Shown here: in pieces, positions 36,053-45,962 of the stretch | Numbering within the stretch: position 1 is the first letter of the stretch | Layout of the letters: the number at the start of each line of letters is the position of its first letter | DNA from: Agarivorans sp. Toyoura001 | Lineage (GTDB): Bacteria; Pseudomonadota; Gammaproteobacteria; Enterobacterales; Celerinatantimonadaceae | Length of the DNA stretch: 64,000 bases | Assembly (NCBI RefSeq): GCF_005405585.1 | Contig: NZ_BJEQ01000013.1 | Location: 1-64,000 of the forward strand | Reading direction: 5' to 3' | Notes under the pieces: model-generated | What the model was told of the DNA's origin: nothing | Database searches by the model: none | What the model saw: only the letters and a program-made list of their open reading frames with translations | Translations under genes and position numbers: made by a program

Positions 36053-37410
36053 ACCGCTTCTAGCGCCTCTGCGAGTTTACTTACCGCTATCACTTCTAAA
36101 CCTGCAATCGGCTGTTTTGGCCGATTGCCTAAAGGCACAATCGCTCGTTTAAAACCATGTTTAGATGCTTCGTTTAAACGCTCTTGCCCATTACTCACCG
36201 GGCGAATCTCTCCCGATAATCCTACTTCACCAAATACCACTAAATCTTGCGGTAATACTTGATTTCTAAAGCTCGATACCATAGCAACCAATAGCGCTAA
36301 ATCAGCCCCTGTTTCAGCTACTCGTACTCCGCCTACAACATTGGTGAATACATCTTGATCAGACATTTGTACGCCAGCATGGCGATGCATAACCGCTAAC
36401 AACATGGCTAACCGGTTTTGTTCTAAACCTACTGCAACTCGGCGTGGATTGGCCATTTGGCTGTAATCGACCAAGGCTTGAATTTCTACTAACAAAGGGC
36501 GTGTGCCTTCCCACACCACCATTACCACCGAGCCAGGAGCGGCTTCTTGGCCACGCGATAAGAATATCGCCGATGGGTTAGACACTTCACGCATGCCTTG
36601 CTCTGTCATGGCAAATACGCCGAGCTCGTTAATTGCGCCAAAGCGGTTTTTGTTGCCACGTAAGGTGCGAAAACGGCCGTCGGCATCCCCTTCCAGCATA
36701 ATCGAGCAATCAATACAGTGCTCTAATACTTTAGGGCCTGCCAACGATCCGTCTTTAGTTACGTGCCCCACCATAAACATGGCAATATTGTGCTGCTTGG
36801 CAAAGCGCGTTAACCAAGCGGCACTTTCGCGAACTTGACTTACACCACCCGGTGCCGACTGAATATCAGCCATGTGCATCACCTGGATAGAGTCAATCAC
36901 CATCATCTTTGGCTTAACTTCCAAAGCAACTTGGCCAATTTGCTCAACACTGGTTTCGGCTAACAGTTTTAGTTTGTCTTTAGGCAGGCCTAAACGCTGA
37001 GCACGCAAGGCAATTTGCTGCAAAGATTCTTCACCCGTAACATACAAGGTATCCATGGTTTGCGCTAAGCCACACATGGTTTGCAGCAACAAGGTACTTT
37101 TACCCGCGCCAGGGCTTCCGCCAATTAAAATAGCGCTGCCCGGCACTACACCGCCACCCAGCACGCGATCAAACTCAGTAAAACCGGTAGAAAATCGCGG
37201 CAGTTCGGCTAAATCGATACTCTCAAGCGTTTGCACCTTACCAGTGGCGTTGCCAGCGTAGCCGGTAAAACGGTCATTACGCGCTGGCGCGGCACTTAAA
37301 CGTACTTCGCTAATGGTATTCCAGGCTTTACACTCTCCACATTGCCCCTGCCAACGAGGGAAATCGGCTCCACAATCGTTACACACATAGGCCGTTTTCA
37401 CTTTTGCCAT
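36049..37410 (-). CDS. radA: DNA repair protein RadA (Sms)
   Basis: This 453-residue RecA-like helicase processes recombination branches. Visible: N-terminal zinc finger CNDCG...CGECK, Walker A GGSPGAGKSTLL (about 93-104), the RadA-specific GNKNRFG motif (about 252-258) and a C-terminal Lon-protease-like domain (about 350-450). ATG at 37410 follows GGAGTGAA; the GTG at 37416 is less suitable. Its neighbourhood with serB recalls the serB-radA order of enterics. It is convergent with, and overlaps, the small PilZ gene by 4 bp. Confidence 0.96.
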   Translation of the reverse strand: MAKVKTAYVCNDCGADFPRWQGQCGECKAWNTISEVRLSAAPARNDRFTGYAGNATGKVQTLESIDLAELPRFSTGFTEFDRVLGGGVVPGSAILIGGSPGAGKSTLLLQTMCGLAQTMDTLYVTGEESLQQIALRAQRLGLPKDKLKLLAETSVEQIGQVALEVKPKMMVIDSIQVMHMADIQSAPGGVSQVRESAAWLTRFAKQHNIAMFMVGHVTKDGSLAGPKVLEHCIDCSIMLEGDADGRFRTLRGNKNRFGAINELGVFAMTEQGMREVSNPSAIFLSRGQEAAPGSVVMVVWEGTRPLLVEIQALVDYSQMANPRRVAVGLEQNRLAMLLAVMHRHAGVQMSDQDVFTNVVGGVRVAETGADLALLVAMVSSFRNQVLPQDLVVFGEVGLSGEIRPVSNGQERLNEASKHGFKRAIVPLGNRPKQPIAGLEVIAVSKLAEALEAV

Positions 37411-37566
37411 TTTCACTCCGGGCGGTCACATAATGCTAAAATACTGTTAATAATGCTTGCCTTAGCCGAGTCACAAGGCACAATCTTTGCTTATTATCTA
37501 AGATTGTAAAGACTGAGACAGAGTTTTGACAGCAAAACAACCGTTTAAGGAATAATACCCAGCAAT

Positions 37567-39966
37567 ATGGCGGACACCAAGCACTACGCAATAATTGAAC
37601 GTTTATTACCACTAATGGGAAGCAGTGACTTTAACCAAGTATTTAGTCGCGCCACCCAAGAGCTGTCTAATAATGAACGCTTCTTATTAAAAATGGAAAT
37701 GAACCGCTTATCGGCTCCTTGCCAACGCTTGGTTGATCTTAGAACTAAAGTAGATGGCGAATGTGAAGAGTTTCACTATCAAGGTAAAACACACTATCTA
37801 GACGACATTGCCATTAAAGTCTTTAAACAGCAGCTCAAACTCTATAACAACCAGTACACCTTAGGCATATTTGAAAAACTGCAAACTACCGAGAATAACT
37901 TCAAGGTAATGCAGAAGAACAATATCAGCCCACAAGAAGCGGCCGCCCGTCGCCCCAAAAATATCGTCGCTCGCGCAGTACGTTTAGGCCATTACATCGG
38001 GCGCAGTGAAGAGCGCATGCACCTTACCGCGCCATTAAAAATGGCAGGCGTAAACGGCGTATTGTTTGATGCTCGTACTTCAAACATGTCAGTTTCGGGA
38101 CTTAGAGCTAAGGTCGACTCGCAGCGAGAGTTTGTCGTTGGCGAGCATTACTTCATTTACTTTAGCGGCTTAGAAAAAGAATTTGTTAATCGCGTGCTGA
38201 GCGCTGGCACGGAATACCAAGTAGTAGGCATCGACCGTAAAGGTAGCCAGCAATGGGTACGCTTAATTGTGGTCGATCCAGGGGAGGAGTTTAATAACTT
38301 CTTCAAAAACTTTTTACGCTCTTATCGTGGGCGCTATAAAGTAGATGTAGATAACATCACTGCAGCGGTTATCACTAAAGGTTATGAGCAATATTTAATG
38401 CCGCGCTTAAGCAGTGTGCCGTTGTATTTTTCTGGTGAAACACCCGCGCAACTCAACTATGTGTTAGCCACACAAAATAATTTAGAACTGCTGTCTTATT
38501 GGCGAGATGAAACCAATAACAGCCATTTGTCGCAGTTGTTTCACCCGCCAAGAATGATGCGTTATCAGCAGCAGGGCCAAGGGGAAAGCTTAATTTATTG
38601 CTTTACTCACACTGCCAACAACAAGTTATTTTTCTATTCTGCCTCTAGTGAGGAACTGGCCGAGCACCCAGAACTTCGAGAATTATATTTTGCTTTTGGC
38701 TGTCGCAAACCCAGCTGGAAAGTATTCAAGTTTCAGTATCACCCGGCTCAGGCCAGCGATGCCGAGGTAAGCTCCCCTCTTCCTAAAAAGGACTCGCAAA
38801 TTGAGCGTGAGCGTGTAGCTAAAGCCTTAGGAAACCTAAGCATGGTAGGTTTGTTAAGCGACGTTACCAACTTACATATTGAGCAAAGCTACCAATTAGC
38901 CTACCCGCTTGACGGCAACCCCAATAAACTTGCGCTGTTTAATCAAAGCAAACAGCCCAGCAAGCACTTTGAGCAGGTAAACTATAAGTATCTGCAGCTA
39001 CGCAAAGAGAATCGCTACAAATACCGCTCATTAGTAGAGGTTGAACATCATGGTGATAATGAATCAGGTTGGATTAGCGATTTTTCAATCAGCGGAATGA
39101 AGATTGAAGTCGAGACACCGCTGGATTATACCGTTGGCGATACCGTACACATTGCCCTGCCGCAGTTTCAAAAACTGGTGAAAAGCTTTGAGCTTAAGCA
39201 CTTGGCTTACGAAGTAACGAATTGCAATAACAGCCACACCATATACAACTTGAAAGTGATTGAAGTGAAGGGACACTCGCACCAAGGTGTAAGTTTTTTC
39301 AAACAGCTCATCGATAACAACTTAGACAAACTGCCAATGCTGCCAGAAGGCAAAACCATCGCCGGTTTGTCTGACGCGCTACGCCAAATAGTATGCGCAC
39401 CACTATTTTGCCGAGCGATGTTTATTCACAAAGTACCGGGCGCACTTGATGTAGGTTGCGTGACTTACGGCTCTATTCCACAGGCCAGTGATAATTGGTT
39501 GAATATTGATAGCAGTTCGCATCAGGCAGATTTAACCAAGTTCCTTGCCAGCGAAAACTTAGCATCTTTCCTCGCCACCCAATTACGTAGCCATACGCCC
39601 AGTGACAACCCTGAGCGTATTGAAGTGATCACGGTGAGTACTAAAGACAACAGCAAGCTGTTGTCGGTACGTTGTAGCGACAATTTTACTTCGGTAGCGC
39701 AGTTACGAGAGTTTGTTAACTTGAGTTTAAGTCGAGGCCAAGTCAATGCTTTTTGTTTACAATTGTCTCGAGTAGGTCGCCCAGATACAGAGTATATTCA
39801 ACGCGAACTAGACTACATTAGCCATTACGCAATTCATCGCGCTAAACAACTAGAAGATGAGCTATGGAGTGTGGCGGGAGTGATTGAAGTGACCGATGTC
39901 ACCGAAGAACTGATGCAGCGCTTTAACTTAAGCGCTGCACCTCAACAGCTCAAACTAAGCAGCTAA
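37567..39966 (+). CDS. large PilZ-domain protein (799 residues), probable c-di-GMP receptor
   Basis: Two PilZ-like regions can be seen. The C-terminal one has an intact RxxxR (RYKYR, 483-487) and DFSISG (505-510). The earlier one has NMSVSG (173-178) but no clear RxxxR just before it, so it may be structural. The remaining regions (20-130, 240-470, 600-799) match nothing I know. Length far exceeds ordinary PilZ proteins. The last 12 bp overlap the convergent serB gene. It sits in the same interval as a small PilZ gene, though on the far side of radA. Confidence 0.82.
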   Translation: MADTKHYAIIERLLPLMGSSDFNQVFSRATQELSNNERFLLKMEMNRLSAPCQRLVDLRTKVDGECEEFHYQGKTHYLDDIAIKVFKQQLKLYNNQYTLGIFEKLQTTENNFKVMQKNNISPQEAAARRPKNIVARAVRLGHYIGRSEERMHLTAPLKMAGVNGVLFDARTSNMSVSGLRAKVDSQREFVVGEHYFIYFSGLEKEFVNRVLSAGTEYQVVGIDRKGSQQWVRLIVVDPGEEFNNFFKNFLRSYRGRYKVDVDNITAAVITKGYEQYLMPRLSSVPLYFSGETPAQLNYVLATQNNLELLSYWRDETNNSHLSQLFHPPRMMRYQQQGQGESLIYCFTHTANNKLFFYSASSEELAEHPELRELYFAFGCRKPSWKVFKFQYHPAQASDAEVSSPLPKKDSQIERERVAKALGNLSMVGLLSDVTNLHIEQSYQLAYPLDGNPNKLALFNQSKQPSKHFEQVNYKYLQLRKENRYKYRSLVEVEHHGDNESGWISDFSISGMKIEVETPLDYTVGDTVHIALPQFQKLVKSFELKHLAYEVTNCNNSHTIYNLKVIEVKGHSHQGVSFFKQLIDNNLDKLPMLPEGKTIAGLSDALRQIVCAPLFCRAMFIHKVPGALDVGCVTYGSIPQASDNWLNIDSSSHQADLTKFLASENLASFLATQLRSHTPSDNPERIEVITVSTKDNSKLLSVRCSDNFTSVAQLREFVNLSLSRGQVNAFCLQLSRVGRPDTEYIQRELDYISHYAIHRAKQLEDELWSVAGVIEVTDVTEELMQRFNLSAAPQQLKLSS

Positions 39967-40953
39967 CATTTTAGCGGCGCGTAAAATACATACTGCGCCG
40001 TCTAAATCACTGTGTTTAATGGTAAGTTGTGCTTGTTGCTGTACCAAAGGTTTAGCATGAATCGCAACTCCAAAATCAGCCGCTGCCAACATCTTAAGGT
40101 CATTAGCTCCGTCACCAATCGCCATTGTTTGCTGAGCGGCATACTGCTGCTTAAGTTGTAATAGAATATCAGCCTTGGCTTGGGCATCCACCACCGGGCC
40201 TAATACCTCGCCAGTCAGCGTGTCATTTTCTATTTCTAGTACATTGGCTTGTACATGATCAAAACCTAAATCTTGCTGTAAGCGCTCGGCAAAATAGGTG
40301 AAGCCACCTGAGGCTATCGCCACCTTCCAGCCAGCATCATGAATTGTCTCTATCAAACATTTTAAGCCCGGCATTAATGGCATGTTATCGGCAACTTGCT
40401 TGAGAATACTTTGAGGCGCATCTTTCAGCAGTGCTACGCGGCTACGTAAGCTTTGCTCAAAGTCTAACTCTCCGCGCATAGCGGCGGCAGTAACCGCGCT
40501 CACTTGCTCGCCGATGTTGGCTAACACAGCTATTTCATCAATACACTCAATTTGAATGGTGGTGGAATCCATGTCCATCAACACCACACCTGGCTGACTA
40601 AGATCTGGCAGACTATCTAGCACAGCCAAATCAAAGTTAAACTCAATACCCGCGAGTTTTTCTTTACACCACTGAGTATCAGCTTCACTTTGCAACAATA
40701 CGCAAATATTTCCCGCTTCCGGCATTACGCCGCAGAAGTTTAACGCGGTAGAATCGTCGACCAGTGGACGCAAAACGGCGAAGTCTGGAATCAACAATTC
40801 TTTTGCCCATACCAAAATATACGCACCAGTCAGAGCACCACTGGTTTCTAAGAGCCCTTCATCAGGACATACCCGATATGGAAATTGCTTTAGGGCCAAA
40901 GACCACTGACTTAATGACTGCGGTAAGCTTTCAAGACTATGTGGTGATTGCAA
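39955..40953 (-). CDS. serB: phosphoserine phosphatase
   Basis: This 332-residue enzyme makes L-serine from O-phosphoserine. An N-terminal ACT-like region (about 1-115) precedes a HAD domain with nucleophile motif MDMDSTTIQIECIDEIA (about 126-142) and a C-terminal motif GDGANDLKMLAAADFGVA (about 278-295). Length and motifs fit SerB. It is divergent from the smp gene, as in enterics, and its 3' end overlaps the large PilZ gene by 12 bp. Confidence 0.96.
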   Translation of the reverse strand: MQSPHSLESLPQSLSQWSLALKQFPYRVCPDEGLLETSGALTGAYILVWAKELLIPDFAVLRPLVDDSTALNFCGVMPEAGNICVLLQSEADTQWCKEKLAGIEFNFDLAVLDSLPDLSQPGVVLMDMDSTTIQIECIDEIAVLANIGEQVSAVTAAAMRGELDFEQSLRSRVALLKDAPQSILKQVADNMPLMPGLKCLIETIHDAGWKVAIASGGFTYFAERLQQDLGFDHVQANVLEIENDTLTGEVLGPVVDAQAKADILLQLKQQYAAQQTMAIGDGANDLKMLAAADFGVAIHAKPLVQQQAQLTIKHSDLDGAVCILRAAKMLAA

Positions 40954-41056
40954 AACGAGATCCTTGTTTCTAAAAATTGCGGCGCATCAAGATAGCGTAT
41001 TGCTTTTTGGTTTGGCAAGCACCTACAATGGCTTTAAGCATAAAAAAGAGGTTCGT

Positions 41057-41740
41057 GTGGCCAAATCTGCAGTTAGACGCTATCGAATTATTCAATTCAC
41101 TCAATTGGTGTTAGCCATTGTATGTTGTGTTTGGGTACTTTATTACTACGTTGATTTAAAACACAGCGGTGAACAGTTAATCGAAAACCAAACCGAAAAA
41201 CTGGCGCGCTCGTTAACCTCTTTAGCCGCGTTAAATGCAGCAGGCTACATCGAAGAAGACAATCAACAAGATTTAACCGAGTTGGTGAACTCTTTAGTCA
41301 AAGAACATTTTGTAAAAGATGCCACCATCTATGACCATCAAGGGCTTCGCTTAGCCGCTTCTCATCTGGCCTTACCGCTCTCGCAATTGCTGCCTTTGGC
41401 AGGCAATAGCCATTTACCGTTAGAAGGTTTAGGCAGGCGCCCTTATATTGCTGAAGTTCGTGGAGAAAAAGGAGAAACCTTAGGTTTTTTACGAATAACT
41501 CTAGAGCATACAACCTTACTGGCCGAAGCAAATACTTACATCACTAATGGCCAATCAAAAATCATGATAATGTTTTTGATGTCGATTAGCATTGGATTTT
41601 TGTTAACGCGGGTATTGTCGAGGAAACGCCATTTGGCCACTTTGTTTAATATAAACAAACGCGCCCAACGTAAAGAAGCGAAGAAAGCGAAGAAACTTCT
41701 AGCGGACATTGCCGCTAGAAGTGATACCGCTAAAGGCTAA
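41057..41740 (+). CDS. smp: Smp/YtjB family membrane protein
   Basis: This 227-residue protein has an N-terminal membrane helix (about 14-34, [16 protein letters not shown]), a periplasmic segment of about 130 residues ([22 protein letters not shown], then [20 protein letters not shown]) and a second helix (about 168-185) before a basic cytoplasmic tail. This is the layout of YtjB/Smp, encoded beside serB. GTG at 41057 with GAGG upstream is the best start; an ATG at 40964 would add 31 residues without a signal. Overlaps deoD by 4 bp at the 3' end. Confidence 0.82.
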   Translation: MAKSAVRRYRIIQFTQLVLAIVCCVWVLYYYVDLKHSGEQLIENQTEKLARSLTSLAALNAAGYIEEDNQQDLTELVNSLVKEHFVKDATIYDHQGLRLAASHLALPLSQLLPLAGNSHLPLEGLGRRPYIAEVRGEKGETLGFLRITLEHTTLLAEANTYITNGQSKIMIMFLMSISIGFLLTRVLSRKRHLATLFNINKRAQRKEAKKAKKLLADIAARSDTAKG

Positions 41741-42441
41741 AGTAAAGACTCAAGGGTTAGGGTAATCATCTCGTTAAATGTGGTTTGACGCTCTTCAGCG
41801 GTAGTTTGCTCACCACTGCGAATATGGTCTGAAATAGTCACAACACATAAAGCCGCTTTACCGCATTCAGCCGCTACGCCATAAAGACCAGCCGCTTCCA
41901 TTTCTACTGCATATACATTATGTTTTTCCATCACATCGAACATATCTGGTTCTGGTGAATAGAATAAATCTGCAGAGAAAATGTTACCTACTTTTGCATC
42001 AATGCCTTGTGCTTTAGCACTGTCTACAGCTGCACGTAATAGCTCGTAGTTAGCAATAGCTGCAAAGTCATGGCCTTTAAAGCGGCTACGGTTTACTTTT
42101 GAATCGGTACACGCGCCCATGGCAATAACCACATCACGCAACTGAATGTCGTTACTGACTGCACCGGCACTGCCTACGCGGATAATGTTTTCAACACCGT
42201 ACTGAGTGTATAGCTCGTGAGCGTAAATAGAACAGCTTGGAATACCCATGCCAGAACCCATTACAGAAACACGTTTGCCTTTGTAGGTGCCCGTATAACC
42301 AAGCATGTTACGCACACCGGTTACTTCTACAACGTCTTCCAAAAAGGTTTCAGCAATGTGTTTAGCACGCAGCGGATCGCCAGGCATTAAAACCGTTTCT
42401 GCGAAATCACCAGGGTTAGCATTGATATGTGGGGTAGCCAT
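41737..42441 (-). CDS. deoD: purine nucleoside phosphorylase, DeoD type
   Basis: This 234-residue hexameric enzyme cleaves purine (deoxy)nucleosides with phosphate. Hallmarks are [44 protein letters not shown] and TISDHI. Length is typical. It is last in a nupC-deoC-deoA-deoB-deoD run. Products ribose- or deoxyribose-1-phosphate feed DeoB and DeoC, encoded upstream. Confidence 0.97.
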   Translation of the reverse strand: MATPHINANPGDFAETVLMPGDPLRAKHIAETFLEDVVEVTGVRNMLGYTGTYKGKRVSVMGSGMGIPSCSIYAHELYTQYGVENIIRVGSAGAVSNDIQLRDVVIAMGACTDSKVNRSRFKGHDFAAIANYELLRAAVDSAKAQGIDAKVGNIFSADLFYSPEPDMFDVMEKHNVYAVEMEAAGLYGVAAECGKAALCVVTISDHIRSGEQTTAEERQTTFNEMITLTLESLL

Positions 42442-42500
42442 ATAAACTCCTAAATAAAGTTAGTTCGAGGTGGCGGCAGATTAGCGACCACCCTCAGTTA

Positions 42501-43721
42501 TTATTTTTGTAAAAAACTGCTGCCATATTCTAAGGCTGGCAATTTCATGTAATCGGCAATGGTTTGTCCAATGTCAGCAAAGGTATCGCGCTTACCAACA
42601 TTTTTTGCGCCTAAGTTTTTACCATAAAAAATCACTGGGATATGTTCACGAGTATGATCGCTGCCCGGCCAAGTAGGGTCACAGCCATGATCAGCAGTAA
42701 GGATCACAATGTCGTCATCACTTAACTGGGCCAGTAGCTCAGGCAAGCGTTTATCAAAGTACTCTAAGGCCGCTGCGTAACCTGCAACATCGCGACGGTG
42801 GCCGTACGACGAATCAAAATCGACAAAGTTAGTGAAGATAATACTGTTATCAACTTGGCGATCCATTTCACTCAAAGTTAAGTCAAATAGGCCTTCTAAA
42901 CCTGTGGCTTTTACCTTGCGAGTGATGCCTTGTTGAGCGTAAATATCGGCAATTTTACCAATGCTTACCACCTCTCCACCGGCATCTGCCATGCGGTCTA
43001 ACAAGGTAGGTGCTGGCGGCAGTACCGATAAATCTCGGCGATTACCCGTGCGGGCAAATTCTTGGGCATTCGCGCCCACAAATGGCCGCGCAATCACTCG
43101 ACCAATATTGTATTTGTCTACCAACTCTCGGGCTAACTCACACAACTTAAGCAAACGCTCGACACCAAAGGTTTCTTCGTGAGCGGCAATTTGGAATACG
43201 CTGTCTGCCGAGGTGTAAAAGATCGGCTTACCTGTGGCCATGTGCTCTTCGCCCAAGCGTTCTAACACTTCGGTGCCCGATGCATGACAATTACCTAAGT
43301 AACCCGGCAGATCAGCACGCTCAACTAACTCATCTAATAAGCTTTGCGGGAAGCTATTTTCTAAGTCGCTAAAGTAGCCCCAGTCAAATAACACAGGTAC
43401 GCCAGCAATTTCCCAATGGCCACTTGGAGTGTCTTTACCACTCGACATTTCAGCTGCATAGCCATAGTGGCCAATCGGTGTTACTTCGGCATCTAGGCCA
43501 GGAGGGAATACCCCGCCACTTTCGCCACAGGCTTTACCTAAACCTAAACGGTTTAAGTTAGGAATGTTTAACGGGCCAGAGCGACCAACATCCGCTTTGC
43601 CTAAAGCACATTGCTCGGCAATGTGCAGCATCGTATTTGCGCCCACATCACCAAACTTGTCGGCGTCGTCGCTGGCACCAATACCAAAAGAATCCAGCAT
43701 TAAAATAATTGCACGTTTCAT
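42501..43721 (-). CDS. deoB: phosphopentomutase
   Basis: This 406-residue enzyme moves phosphate between C1 and C5 of (deoxy)ribose. It belongs to the alkaline-phosphatase superfamily: the start [17 protein letters not shown] carries the first metal Asp, GANTMLHI the active-site Thr, and [21 protein letters not shown] the C-terminal metal ligands. Length matches the family. It starts 9 bp after deoA and ends 59 bp before deoD. Confidence 0.97.
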   Translation of the reverse strand: MKRAIILMLDSFGIGASDDADKFGDVGANTMLHIAEQCALGKADVGRSGPLNIPNLNRLGLGKACGESGGVFPPGLDAEVTPIGHYGYAAEMSSGKDTPSGHWEIAGVPVLFDWGYFSDLENSFPQSLLDELVERADLPGYLGNCHASGTEVLERLGEEHMATGKPIFYTSADSVFQIAAHEETFGVERLLKLCELARELVDKYNIGRVIARPFVGANAQEFARTGNRRDLSVLPPAPTLLDRMADAGGEVVSIGKIADIYAQQGITRKVKATGLEGLFDLTLSEMDRQVDNSIIFTNFVDFDSSYGHRRDVAGYAAALEYFDKRLPELLAQLSDDDIVILTADHGCDPTWPGSDHTREHIPVIFYGKNLGAKNVGKRDTFADIGQTIADYMKLPALEYGSSFLQK

Positions 43722-43730
43722 AGGATCTCC

Positions 43731-45068
43731 TTACTGCGGACCAATACGCTGATAAACAGGGTTTACATCGGCCTGCACTGCACTAGGCTCATCAAGTTTG
43801 ATGGCCTGTTGAATTTGTTTTGCGGCGGCTTGCCAAGCGTCTTCATCATCAGCATGTAGCATCAGAAGGTTTTGGCCTTTATCTACCAAGTCACCTAATT
43901 CTACGAGTTCGCTAATGCCAACACTGTGATCAATCGCAGCACCGGGCACACTTCTGCCACCACCTAAACCCACCACTGCCATGCCTAACTCACGGCAATC
44001 GAGTTGTTTAATCATGCCACTGTGTTTTGCCAATACCGGCTTAATCACTTTAGCTTGTGGCAAGTAGTGATCACTGCGTTCCACAAAGTCAATTGGCCCG
44101 CCTAAGGCACTGACCATTTTGGCAAAACGCTCTAGGGCTGCGCCCGAGCTAATACTGTCGGCCAACTTTTGCTCCGCTTGTTGCTTACTGTTGGCTAGGC
44201 CACTTGATAGCAACATTTCTGCGGCTAATGCAGTCGTTACTTGATGTAGGCGATGCGCAGACGTGTCACCTTTTAAGTAACGTAAAGTCTCTACTATTTC
44301 GACCGCATTACCGGCACTTGGTGCCAAAGGCTGATTCATGTCGGTGAGTAAAGCGCAGCATTTCACACCAGCAGCGTTAGACACTTCAACAATGCTTTCA
44401 GCCAAGGCTTTAGATTGGGCGAAATCGGGCATGAATGCCCCGCTGCCCACTTTTACATCCATGACTAAAGCTTGTAAGCCAGAGGCTAACTTTTTACTTA
44501 AAATCGAGGCCGTGATCAGTGGAATAGACTCCACCGTCGCCGTCACATCGCGAATGCCATAAAGGCGCTTATCGGCCGGCGCCAATTCACCGGTTTGGCC
44601 GATAATGGCAATGCCTACGTCTTTTACAATGCTTTCAAATTGTTGCGAACTTGGGCTAATGGAATACCCAGGGATCGCCTCTAACTTGTCTAAGGTACCG
44701 CCAGTGTGGCCCAAACCGCGTCCCGAAATCATCGGCACGTGCCCACCACAAGCAGCCACCATTGGCCCCAAGATCAACGACGTTAAATCCCCAACACCGC
44801 CAGTAGAATGTTTATCTACCACTGGACCAGGCAAATTAAGGTGATCCCAATTGAGTACCTGACCAGAATCTCGCATGGCGCAGGTTAAGGCTGTGGATTC
44901 ACTGCCATTCATACTGTTGAAGTACACCGCCATGGCAAATGCGCCAATTTGGCTATCACTCAGTTGGCCATTAGTAATGCCATCCACCATGAATTGGATT
45001 TCTTCTAGCGATAGCGCATTGCCATCGCGTTTACGTCGAATGATTTCTTGAGGTAACAACATAAGCAT
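43731..45068 (-). CDS. deoA: thymidine phosphorylase
   Basis: This 445-residue enzyme cleaves thymidine and deoxyuridine to base and deoxyribose-1-phosphate. It has the phosphate-binding KHSTGGVGD (about 84-92), GRGLGHTGGTLDKLE and the C-terminal domain (about 345-445). Length is typical. It lies 19 bp after deoC and 9 bp before deoB, within one operon. Confidence 0.96.
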   Translation of the reverse strand: MLMLLPQEIIRRKRDGNALSLEEIQFMVDGITNGQLSDSQIGAFAMAVYFNSMNGSESTALTCAMRDSGQVLNWDHLNLPGPVVDKHSTGGVGDLTSLILGPMVAACGGHVPMISGRGLGHTGGTLDKLEAIPGYSISPSSQQFESIVKDVGIAIIGQTGELAPADKRLYGIRDVTATVESIPLITASILSKKLASGLQALVMDVKVGSGAFMPDFAQSKALAESIVEVSNAAGVKCCALLTDMNQPLAPSAGNAVEIVETLRYLKGDTSAHRLHQVTTALAAEMLLSSGLANSKQQAEQKLADSISSGAALERFAKMVSALGGPIDFVERSDHYLPQAKVIKPVLAKHSGMIKQLDCRELGMAVVGLGGGRSVPGAAIDHSVGISELVELGDLVDKGQNLLMLHADDEDAWQAAAKQIQQAIKLDEPSAVQADVNPVYQRIGPQ

Positions 45069-45087
45069 TCCTTAGAAAAGCTAAACC

Positions 45088-45861
45088 TTAGTAACCCGCG
45101 CCTGCTTGCGCGTTTTCGTCACCAGAAATGGTGGCTTGAAGCGCTGCTAATAAGCTTGATGCGCCAAAACGGAAGTGAGCCTCGCCCAACCAATCGTTAC
45201 CTAGCGCGTTAGTGGCAATATCTAGGTAAACTTTAGCTTGTTCGGCACTTTTTACGCCACCAGCCGCTTTGAAGCCACAGGCAGGATTAAACTCGGCAAT
45301 CGCCTTAAGCATAATTTCAGCCGCCTCTGGGGTGGCGTTTACAGGCACTTTACCGGTAGAGGTTTTGATGAAATCAGCACCGGCTTTAATCGACAACTCA
45401 CTAGCTTTAGCGATCAGGGCTGGCGTTTTTAACTCGCCACTTTCAATAATTACCTTTAATTTAATCTGGCCGCAGGCTGCTTTACACTGCTTAACCAGCT
45501 CAAAACCTACCTCTTCGTTGCCAGCCATTAGTGCGCGCCATGGGAACACTACATCTACTTCGTCTGCTCCGTAGGCTACTGCTGCTTTGGTTTCTGCAAC
45601 AGCTAGCACAACGTCATCTTCGCCCAGCGGGAAGTTGGTTACGGTAGCAATTTTCACCTCACTAGCGCCGTGTTCGGCTAGCACTTTACGGGCGAAAGGA
45701 ATGAATCGAGGATAAATACAAATTGCCGCCACTTGGCCTTCAGCTGATTTAGCTTGAGCACACAATGCCGCTACGCTTTCGCGAGTATCATCATCATTTA
45801 GCGTGGTAAGGTCCATTAAAGAAAGGGCTTGACGCGCCACAGCAGTAAGAGACTGAGACAT
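45088..45861 (-). CDS. deoC: deoxyribose-phosphate aldolase
   Basis: This 257-residue class I aldolase splits 2-deoxyribose-5-phosphate into acetaldehyde and glyceraldehyde-3-phosphate. The Schiff-base Lys is in DFIKTSTGK (about 165-173), and a second conserved Lys is in [10 protein letters not shown]. Length fits the family. It follows nupC by about 100 bp containing two hairpins, which may set relative expression. Confidence 0.97.
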   Translation of the reverse strand: MSQSLTAVARQALSLMDLTTLNDDDTRESVAALCAQAKSAEGQVAAICIYPRFIPFARKVLAEHGASEVKIATVTNFPLGEDDVVLAVAETKAAVAYGADEVDVVFPWRALMAGNEEVGFELVKQCKAACGQIKLKVIIESGELKTPALIAKASELSIKAGADFIKTSTGKVPVNATPEAAEIMLKAIAEFNPACGFKAAGGVKSAEQAKVYLDIATNALGNDWLGEAHFRFGASSLLAALQATISGDENAQAGAGY

Positions 45862-45890
45862 AATTATTCCTCAAAATTTTAAGATTAAAC

Positions 45891-45955
45891 CGATTGCCAG
45901 AGCAGCAATCGATTGAGCTGAATTAGAGGCTTCTCGACAGGTTGCCGAGAAGCCT
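45891..45955 (-). promoter_or_regulatory. tandem hairpins between nupC and deoC
   Basis: Two perfect stems fill the gap: CGATTGC/GCAATCG (45891-45897 with 45905-45911) and AGGCTTCTCG/CGAGAAGCCT (45927-45936 with 45946-45955). Neither has a strong T run on the minus strand, so they look like intercistronic stabilising or partial-termination elements of the nupC-deo transcript rather than full terminators. Confidence 0.65.
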
Positions 45956-45962
45956 TATTAGC

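Noticed and set aside
40964-41056. N-terminal extension of smp by 31 residues
   Set aside because: It sits in the divergent serB promoter gap, and the GTG at 41057 has the better ribosome site.
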